In this document: one piece after another, positions 1 through 5,285 of the stretch
Layout of the letters: the number at the start of each line of letters is the position of its first letter
Position numbering within the stretch: the first letter of the stretch is position 1
Origin: Bacillota bacterium
GTDB taxonomy: Bacteria > Bacillota > Clostridia > Acetivibrionales > DSM-2933
DNA length: 7,929 nt
Direction: 5' to 3'
Assembly (NCBI GenBank): GCA_030705945.1
Contig: JAUZPS010000205.1
Coordinates: 1 to 7,929, forward strand
Notes under the pieces: model-generated
Seen by the model: only the letters and a program-made list of their open reading frames with translations
The model's database searches: none
What the model was told of the DNA's origin: nothing
Position numbers and translations under genes: made by a program

Positions 1-5
1 AGCGA

Positions 6-704
6 GTGATTAGCATGCAGGAAAAATACATAAATACACTTCAAAAGTCCCCGCTTTTTGGAGGAATTGAACATGATGAACTGGTTGAAATGTTAAAATG
101 CCTTAAACCTAATATAATCAGCTACAAAAAAAATGAATATATAGCCCTGTCAGGCGATAAATTCAACAGTGTTGGTATAGTTTTGGATGGCGAAGCGGCA
201 ATTAGCAAAGAAAACGCTGCTGGAAACCGTGTTATAATGACAATAATAAAAAGCGGAGATATGTTTGGCGAGATGCTTGTTTTTTCACGAAGTTCATCAT
301 GGCCAGCAAATGTTCAGGCCCAGGAAGCATGCGTTGTGTTTTTTCTTCAAAAAGAAAAGATAATAGGCGAATGCGGGAAAATGTGCTCTTGGCATCGTAC
401 CCTTATTCAAAACATGCTTGTTTTAGTGTCCGAGAGGGCGTTGATGCTGAATAAGAAATTGGAGTACCTGACAATAAAGAGTATACGAGGTAAATTGAGC
501 GTTTTTTTTCTTGAACAAAGCAAAAAAGCAGGTAGTCCAATCTTTATGCTGCCTATGAAACGGAACGAGTTAGCCGACTTCTTAAACGTTTCACGTCCTT
601 CTATGTCCAGAGAAATGTGCTCCATGAGGGATGAAGGCATTATCGATTTCCATTTGTCGTCTATAAGGATAAAAGATTATGAAGCGCTGAAAAAAATGGT
701 ATAG
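6..704 (+). CDS. Crp/Fnr-family transcriptional regulator
   Basis: This is a cytoplasmic DNA-binding regulator. An N-terminal cyclic-nucleotide-binding-type beta-barrel (about residues 15-120) contains FGEM at 87-90. A long dimerisation helix (about 128-155) leads to a C-terminal winged helix-turn-helix at about 184-212, with MKRNELADFLNVSRPSMSRE marking the second and recognition helices. The phosphate-binding Arg-Ser/Thr-Ala motif of cAMP-binding CRP is absent; SSWPA occupies that place, so cAMP is an unlikely ligand. It also lacks the N-terminal cysteine cluster of E. coli FNR. Cys123, Cys127 and His130 lie close together and could sense redox or metal, but this is speculation. The 232-residue length is normal. 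The GTG at 6 and the ATG at 15 are both possible starts, and no in-frame stop precedes them in the window, so the true start could be further upstream. It converges on the mannose operon and may not regulate it. Confidence 0.88.
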   Translation: MISMQEKYINTLQKSPLFGGIEHDELVEMLKCLKPNIISYKKNEYIALSGDKFNSVGIVLDGEAAISKENAAGNRVIMTIIKSGDMFGEMLVFSRSSSWPANVQAQEACVVFFLQKEKIIGECGKMCSWHRTLIQNMLVLVSERALMLNKKLEYLTIKSIRGKLSVFFLEQSKKAGSPIFMLPMKRNELADFLNVSRPSMSREMCSMRDEGIIDFHLSSIRIKDYEALKKMV

Positions 705-727
705 CTGCTTACATATCTATACCATTT
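691..727 (-). terminator. Candidate intrinsic terminator of the mannose operon
   Basis: A perfect 11-base inverted repeat (AAATGGTATAG at 694-704, CTATACCATTT at 717-727) with a 12-base loop is followed on the minus strand by a run of six Ts (696-691). It lies 100 bases beyond the fructokinase stop codon, as expected for the end of the operon. One arm overlaps the last codons and the TAG stop of the convergent Crp/Fnr gene. The stem has only three G-C pairs, so it may be leaky. On the plus strand no T-run follows the stem, so it is not a convincing terminator for the regulator gene. Confidence 0.5.
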
Positions 728-758
728 GCTATCAATATTTAAAATCAATTAATCTTTT

Positions 759-821
759 AGGCAGTATCAAAAAAATAACTAGTCGTTTCAAAAACTTGAT
801 ATAATGAGTTTTCATCATATA
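759..821 (+). repeat. Left copy of inverted intergenic repeat
   Basis: This copy starts with AGGCAGTATCAAAAAAA (759-775), followed after a short spacer by a 39-base core (783-821). The core matches the reverse complement of 7823-7861 at 36 of 39 positions, and all three differences are A/G transitions. The 17-base start matches the reverse complement of 7874-7890 with one mismatch. The spacer is five bases shorter than in the right copy. It sits between the convergent regulator and fructokinase genes. I see no transposase and no clear target-site duplication, so it could be a MITE-like relic or another dispersed intergenic repeat. Confidence 0.75.
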
Positions 822-823
822 AT
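796..823 (+). promoter_or_regulatory. Promoter-like TTGATA-16-TATAAT in left repeat
   Basis: TTGATA (796-801) and a perfect TATAAT (818-823) are separated by 16 bases, a plausible sigma-A promoter. It would fire rightward, starting just past the fructokinase stop codon and running antisense through that gene. The same arrangement is kept in the right repeat copy, where it points at the protease gene. In an AT-rich spacer such matches can arise by chance. Confidence 0.35.
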
Positions 824-827
824 GATT

Positions 828-1802
828 TTAATAAATATATCCGGTTGAAACAAGTTTTTCAACTTCACAAAGCTTAGGCATTGACGGAATTGCTCCTTTT
901 TTCACAGTGCTTAATGAGGCCACAGCGTTTGAGAATACAATAATTTCTTCAATGTCATGCTGATTTAGTTCTTTAAGATTTCCTGTCCGCTTATTCAATA
1001 ATGAAAACAAGAAACCTCCCAAAAAAGCATCTCCAGCTCCTGTGGTGTCAATAGTTTTGCATTGCAAGAAAGTTCCGATAGCCCCTGTTTTATCTTTAAA
1101 CCTATAAAAACATCCTTCTTTTCCTTTTGTTATCAAAATTGCATCCATGCCATAATTCTTATATAACTCAAGACTACCCGATTCCGGATCAGTTGTTTTT
1201 GTAATAAACTCAAGCTCTTCTTCAGAAATTTTTAGTATATTACAAAAACCCAGACCAAAACGTATTTCTTCTAAAGCTCTATTCATACTTTTCCAAAGAG
1301 CTGGTCGTAAATTTGGATCAAAGGATATAAGGCAGCCCGCTTTTTTTGCGTATTCCAAAGCTGATATAGTAGCGCGTTTTGAAGGCTCATCAGTCATAGA
1401 TAGAGAGCCGAAATGGAACACCCTTGACTTCTCAATAAGTTCATAACTAACTTCCTCAGACTTTAACATAGTATCAGCTCCAGGGTTTCTATAAAAGCTG
1501 AAGGACCTATCGCCGTCTTCGTTCAATTGAACAAACGCAAGTGTAGTATTCGCTTCACGACACCTCTTAAGTCCTGAAACCTCAATATTATATTTTGTGA
1601 GGGTATCTGCCAGATAACTACCGAACATATCATCCCCAACCTTGCCGATAAACGCGGTTTTTCCTCCAAGCTGTGAGATGCACGCTAGAACATTGGCAGG
1701 AGCGCCACCGGGATTTCTCTCAAAGCAAATATTTCCCTGATCTGATAATCCCGCAGGCGTAAAATCAATCAATAATTCACCTAAAGCAGTCACATCAAGC
1801 AT
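828..1802 (-). CDS. PfkB-family carbohydrate kinase, probable fructokinase
   Basis: This is a cytoplasmic ATP-dependent sugar kinase of the ribokinase/PfkB family, most likely phosphorylating D-fructose to fructose 6-phosphate. The N-terminal signature GGAPANV (32-38) lies in the substrate-binding lobe. The C-terminal signature IDTTGAGDAFLGGF (251-264) forms the anion hole and supplies the predicted catalytic base Asp258. GELLIDF at 8-14 and FDPNLRPALW at 161-170 are typical of bacterial fructokinases. The 324-residue length is normal. The start is supported by GAGAGG at 1811-1816, eight bases upstream and overlapping the isomerase stop codon, which suggests translational coupling. It is the last of three genes, directly after an isomerase able to yield fructose, which supports the fructokinase call. 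Ribose, tagatose or 2-keto-3-deoxygluconate kinase activities occur in the same superfamily and cannot be excluded by sequence alone. Confidence 0.88.
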   Translation of the reverse strand: MLDVTALGELLIDFTPAGLSDQGNICFERNPGGAPANVLACISQLGGKTAFIGKVGDDMFGSYLADTLTKYNIEVSGLKRCREANTTLAFVQLNEDGDRSFSFYRNPGADTMLKSEEVSYELIEKSRVFHFGSLSMTDEPSKRATISALEYAKKAGCLISFDPNLRPALWKSMNRALEEIRFGLGFCNILKISEEELEFITKTTDPESGSLELYKNYGMDAILITKGKEGCFYRFKDKTGAIGTFLQCKTIDTTGAGDAFLGGFLFSLLNKRTGNLKELNQHDIEEIIVFSNAVASLSTVKKGAIPSMPKLCEVEKLVSTGYIY

Positions 1803-1814
1803 ACTTATTACCTC

Positions 1815-2360
1815 TCACACTTTTCTATTTTGAGCAGGATTAATCCTTGGATCGGTATAAACATCATAATCATCCCTGCTCTTTGTGGAAAATTCCGATA
1901 CTACGGCTCCATCAGAGCCGGCTTGGAACCAGTGAAGCGTGTTTGGAGATAATGTGTATTGTTCGCCATGATTTAATTCAATCTCATGCCAAACCGTAAA
2001 ATACTGTTCACTTCCTTTAGGAGCCTTTGCTTTTGGGTTTTTTACAGGTTCTCCAGACACATAAAGAAACACTTTTCCGTATCTGCATCTGAAGGTCTCT
2101 TCTTTTCCCTCTTCACCCATAACAGGTGGATGCCTATGTTCAGGACATGTTTGGCCAGGAAAGAGAATAAGTTCCTTAGCGCAGCATCTCTCAGTATTTA
2201 CATATACGATCAATTCAAGCCCTATATTATCAACATCGCCAAGTCCGTACTCAGCAACTTCCATTTCAATTTTTTCTTTTTCAGTTATGGCTATACCTGC
2301 TTTCTCCAAGTATTCCAAGGCTCTCTGACAGGTTTTTTGGTATAATTCCTTAGTTAACAT
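1815..2360 (-). CDS. D-lyxose/D-mannose ketol-isomerase (cupin)
   Basis: This is a metal-dependent cytoplasmic aldose-ketose isomerase of the D-lyxose isomerase family (EC 5.3.1.15). It interconverts D-lyxose with D-xylulose and, in characterised members, D-mannose with D-fructose. The single cupin domain shows the expected metal ligands: His75 and His77 in EHRHPPV, Glu88 in EETFRCRYG, and His143 in TLHWFQ. GLELIVYVNTERCCAKEL (47-64) and the C-terminal SEFSTKSRDDYDVYTDPRI (155-173) are also characteristic. At 181 residues it has the usual length of the short bacterial type. GGAGGGG at 2366-2372, five bases before the ATG, fixes the start. It lies 18 bases after the beta-mannosidase and 12 bases before the fructokinase, so mannose is probably the physiological substrate here rather than the rare sugar lyxose. 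That choice is inference from context. Confidence 0.9.
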   Translation of the reverse strand: MLTKELYQKTCQRALEYLEKAGIAITEKEKIEMEVAEYGLGDVDNIGLELIVYVNTERCCAKELILFPGQTCPEHRHPPVMGEEGKEETFRCRYGKVFLYVSGEPVKNPKAKAPKGSEQYFTVWHEIELNHGEQYTLSPNTLHWFQAGSDGAVVSEFSTKSRDDYDVYTDPRINPAQNRKV

Positions 2361-2378
2361 GTTTACCCCTCCGTATTT

Positions 2379-4847
2379 TCAGCATTTTTCATAACTGTCA
2401 TATAAACTACGCGCTGTAAGTTCGTTGATAAACTGGTCAAACGAAATCCTCTTTGACAAAGTTTCCTTCGTTACAAAAACATCCTTCGTTTCCCTTCCGG
2501 ACAAATCAAAATAGTTATCACTGAATATGCAATCAGTTTCTTTTAAGTCAAGTTCAATATATTTTGCGAAACATTCTGCTTTTACTGTGACCTTGAAGCT
2601 ATCAGCTTCCTCCGATACAACCACCTCAAGGTGAGGATTCCTGAAGTTAAAATGCTTTGCAGGCGCAAACAGAACCGCGCCTGAACTAATTGTAGACTCT
2701 CCTTCTACCAACTTAAAATCAAGGTATATATTCCTTTTTTTCTCATCAGTATTCAGCGTTTCGGAAAAATCTAACTTTGCGCATTCAACTGCGGTTAATG
2801 GTTGAACACTTATCTGATTTTCTGCCTGCAAAAGCTCAGATGTAGTTGAAGAATCAATAAGTCTCCATTTAAGAGTCGCGTTCACTGTATTTAAAGTATC
2901 ATTAGTAACATGCAAGGAAACACATTCCCCTTCCTCACAGGCTGAAGCCAATACCGGAGCATAAAATCTCTTCGCCGCATAATGAAGAGCTTTCCATCTT
3001 CCGAAGCTGTCTATACTGGACCATGAAGCTACAGGCCAGCAATCATTAAGCTGCCAGTATATTGCGCCCATACACCTTCCTCTGTTACGTCTCCAATGTT
3101 CTACTCCATATCTGATTCCCTCCGCCTGAATAAGCTGCGATATGTAAAGTAAGGAATCAAAGCTATCAGGATATCTAAAATATTGGGAAATATAATACAT
3201 TATTTTCTCATTGCCCGTTCCGCTCTTCTGATGTTTTTCCATAACATGCGAGAAAATATTTCTATCAGCTGGCAATGTAAAGGATTCCACAGTTTTTCTG
3301 CTAGGAAATGACTGGAGTCCAAACTCTGACATAAACCTTGGAAAACGTTTCCTGTACTCTATAATGGGTTCGCGGCAATGCCAGACCGACCAGTCATGCA
3401 TATCACCGTAGTTCTCATCGTTTGGTCTTGCAAAGCCTCCAAAGGATGACGGTGAAGCAAGCCAGTAGAACGTATTAGGGTCAGTTTCCCGGGCTACCTT
3501 CGGTAGAACCTCCTCAAACTGGTCAATATAATACTGCTTACGCTCTTCCGATTCTTTCATATCCCACTCACACCAGCCCTGCTCCATTTCATTGTTTCCG
3601 CACCACAACCCTAAACAAGCATGATGACGTATTCTTTTCATGTTCTGGACAACTTCCTCTATAACTTCCTCTTTGAATTTACCGAAGAAGTCATAGACAC
3701 CGCATGCAAACATCAGGTCTTGCCAAACAACAAGACCATACTCATCACATAAATCAAAGAAGTAGTTTTCAGGATAATACGCTCCGCCCCATACCCTTAT
3801 GCTGTTAAAGTTTGCTTCAACACAGCTTTTTATAAGCTTCTCAGTTCTTTCCGCGCTGCGCCTTGCCAATAGACTATCCATAGGAACGAAGTTGGCGCCC
3901 TTTGCAAAAATTTCAATTCCATTTACCATATAAGCAAAAGATCTTCCCCATTCATCATCCTTCTGGCTTATCGTAACGGTTCTAAGGCCAATCCTCATAG
4001 AATTGGAATCTAGTTCTACGCCGACATTGCTAACTACAACCTCAAAATTATAAAGGTTTTGTTCTCCATACCCCATAGGCCACCATAATAAAGGTCTATT
4101 TATTACTAATTCAATATGCTCTTCTTTCTTACCCATGGTAATATTATTTTCAAACTTTTCACCATCGGGAGCTGTTAAAGTCAGTCTCACATCATATATA
4201 TTATCATCATCCTTATCAAGTCTTACTCTGAAATTCAGCAATGCTTTCCCGTCTTTATGAGTCTGAGTAACATAGACTTCATCAATCCGCTGTTTATTAA
4301 AGCTCTGTATAAAAATGCTTCTCCAGATTCCCATATCAGGCAGAGTTGGGCCCCAATCCCAGCCAAACATATAATGGGCTTTCCTAAGATATGAGAAAGA
4401 AGTGTCGCTGAAATTGGACCATATAGGCTTTATTTTCTTTCTGTTATTAAGATACTCAACAGGAGACCTGAAAATAATACTAATTGTATTAATCCCAACT
4501 TTTAATATATGTTTTACATCAAATTCATAGCTTCTGTGCATGTTCTCAGTCTTAGCTATACTCTTGCCATTTATAAATATTTCAGCTAAAGTGTCCAATC
4601 CCTCGCATTTTAGTATGATAAAATCATAATCGATAGTATCTCTTTCAACTGTAAAATCTTTGCTATATTCATAGTCAAATCTTGAAATAGCATATGCAGC
4701 CTCTTCATTATCCCTGTAAAAAGGATCTTCTATTTTACCTTGAGTCAGAAGATCATTATAAACTGAGCCCGGTACTGTTGCATCAATCCACTGGCTTTCA
4801 TCGACCCTTTTCATCTTCCATCTTCCATTTAAATCTAACAGCTTCAT
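2379..4847 (-). CDS. GH2 beta-mannosidase
   Basis: This exo-acting glycoside hydrolase of family 2 (EC 3.2.1.25) releases terminal beta-mannose from manno-oligosaccharides. The N-terminal jelly-roll domain (about 1-185) ends in FGWDWGPTLPDMGIWRS (161-177), a beta-mannosidase hallmark. An immunoglobulin-like domain (about 186-295) precedes the TIM barrel (about 296-625). Glu420 in WCGNNE is the predicted acid/base and Glu508 in FMSEFGLQSFPS the nucleophile. YWQLNDCWPVASWSSID (597-613) is the conserved substrate-pocket strand. C-terminal beta domains fill 626-822. The 822-residue length is normal. There is no signal peptide, so it should act in the cytoplasm on imported mannobiose or longer oligomers. 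AAGGAG (4856-4861), eight bases upstream, supports the start. It is the first gene of the operon with the isomerase and kinase. A GH2 beta-glucuronidase or beta-galactosidase is unlikely given these motifs. Confidence 0.94.
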   Translation of the reverse strand: MKLLDLNGRWKMKRVDESQWIDATVPGSVYNDLLTQGKIEDPFYRDNEEAAYAISRFDYEYSKDFTVERDTIDYDFIILKCEGLDTLAEIFINGKSIAKTENMHRSYEFDVKHILKVGINTISIIFRSPVEYLNNRKKIKPIWSNFSDTSFSYLRKAHYMFGWDWGPTLPDMGIWRSIFIQSFNKQRIDEVYVTQTHKDGKALLNFRVRLDKDDDNIYDVRLTLTAPDGEKFENNITMGKKEEHIELVINRPLLWWPMGYGEQNLYNFEVVVSNVGVELDSNSMRIGLRTVTISQKDDEWGRSFAYMVNGIEIFAKGANFVPMDSLLARRSAERTEKLIKSCVEANFNSIRVWGGAYYPENYFFDLCDEYGLVVWQDLMFACGVYDFFGKFKEEVIEEVVQNMKRIRHHACLGLWCGNNEMEQGWCEWDMKESEERKQYYIDQFEEVLPKVARETDPNTFYWLASPSSFGGFARPNDENYGDMHDWSVWHCREPIIEYRKRFPRFMSEFGLQSFPSRKTVESFTLPADRNIFSHVMEKHQKSGTGNEKIMYYISQYFRYPDSFDSLLYISQLIQAEGIRYGVEHWRRNRGRCMGAIYWQLNDCWPVASWSSIDSFGRWKALHYAAKRFYAPVLASACEEGECVSLHVTNDTLNTVNATLKWRLIDSSTTSELLQAENQISVQPLTAVECAKLDFSETLNTDEKKRNIYLDFKLVEGESTISSGAVLFAPAKHFNFRNPHLEVVVSEEADSFKVTVKAECFAKYIELDLKETDCIFSDNYFDLSGRETKDVFVTKETLSKRISFDQFINELTARSLYDSYEKC

Positions 4848-4926
4848 TTATCTTGCTCCTTCGGATTATGTCAGAATTTCAAACTGCATTTTACTATATT
4901 AAAGGCTTCTTTAAGTCTTACATCTA

Positions 4927-4978
4927 ACAGAACAAAATAACAAGCGTTTAAAGGTATAAATTCAGTTTATTGTTCTGT
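4927..4978. promoter_or_regulatory. Possible operator: paired inverted half-sites
   Basis: ACAGAACAA (4927-4935) and TTGTTCTGT (4970-4978) are perfect inverted copies whose centres are 43 bases apart, about four helical turns. Between them on the minus strand is TTTAAACGCTTGTT (4952-4939), which resembles a LacI/CcpA-type cre site with the core AAACGCTT but departs from the consensus at two places. All lie between the candidate promoter and the mannosidase start, where a repressor could block transcription. No regulator of this operon can be identified in the window. Confidence 0.35.
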
Positions 4979-4981
4979 ACT

Positions 4982-5011
4982 ATTTTAGCATACTTTTTAT
5001 TAATTTTACAA
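4982..5011 (-). promoter_or_regulatory. Candidate promoter of the mannose operon
   Basis: On the minus strand TTGTAA (5011-5006) and TAAAAT (4987-4982) are separated by 18 bases, and TG one base before the second box gives an extended -10 element (TGCTAAAAT). A transcript would begin near 4975, inside the TTGTTCTGT half-site, leaving an untranslated leader of about 125 bases. The AT-rich context makes chance matches common; the extended -10 and the adjacent inverted repeat are what favour it. Confidence 0.4.
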
Positions 5012-5103
5012 AAACCTTCATGATTTTATCTTTAGAATTTCATAAGGATCCTTTGTATGTATATGTCTTTCGATTATCCATTATAATAATTAGGACAAGA
5101 TAT

Positions 5104-5120
5104 AGGTAGTATCAAAAAAA
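5104..5120 (+). repeat. Third copy of 17-base repeat tail
   Basis: AGGTAGTATCAAAAAAA here is identical to the reverse complement of 7874-7890 and differs by one base from 759-775. It abuts the outer arm of the terminator hairpin. The 39-base core found beside the other two copies is absent, so this is either a different member of the same repeat family or a shared end joined to another hairpin. Confidence 0.65.
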
Positions 5121-5200
5121 CGAACTATGAATCTAAGTAAACAGCAGCAAAAATTTCTTATTGAAGCTTTTTGCGCTTATGAACTTAAATCCATAGTTCG
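5114..5200 (-). terminator. Long hairpin terminator of the protease gene
   Basis: Arms at 5121-5138 and 5183-5200 form an 18-base stem. As minus-strand RNA, the two imperfect positions become G-U wobble pairs, so the stem is fully paired; as plus-strand RNA they would be A-C mismatches. A second inner stem pairs 5147-5153 with 5168-5174 (GCAAAAA/TTTTTGC). The outer stem is followed on the minus strand by seven Ts (5120-5114). It starts 85 bases past the protease stop codon. Strand-specific pairing plus the T-run indicate termination of the protease transcript. The T-run is also the first part of TTTTTTTGATACTACCT, which recurs elsewhere in the window. Confidence 0.7.
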
Positions 5201-5285
5201 TTATTATAGATATCGAACTTTAAAGTTAAATTTGCTGTAGCCTTATGAACCTTTGAGATTGGATTACTTTGGCACAGCATAAATT

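Larger units (their letters stand above)
4848..5285. other. Intergenic region between mannosidase start and protease end
   Basis: No convincing gene is present in these 438 bases. Nearest the mannosidase are its ribosome binding site (4856-4861), an inverted repeat that may be an operator (4927-4978) and a candidate promoter (4982-5011). The stretch at about 5012-5103 is plain AT-rich sequence. The hairpin terminator of the protease occupies 5114-5200, with a dispersed-repeat tail at 5104-5120. The short remainder (5201-5285) holds only a 12-base palindrome, AACTTTAAAGTT at 5216-5227, of unknown meaning. Confidence 0.7.

Noticed and set aside
407..640. Minus-strand frame of 77 codons inside the regulator gene
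   Set aside because: It is antisense to the helix-turn-helix coding region and has no family features.
1986..2345. Plus-strand frame of 119 codons opposite the isomerase
   Set aside because: It lies antisense to a gene with clear family motifs, is Phe/Ser-rich as expected for an AT-rich shadow frame, and shows no recognisable domain.
4694..4927. Plus-strand frame of 77 codons across the mannosidase start
   Set aside because: Most of it is antisense to the mannosidase N-terminus, with no recognisable motif and no evident promoter or ribosome binding site.
5216..5227. Perfect 12-base palindrome AACTTTAAAGTT
   Set aside because: It is short, AT-only apart from one C-G pair, and lies downstream of the protease with no partner site. 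It is likely chance in this base composition.
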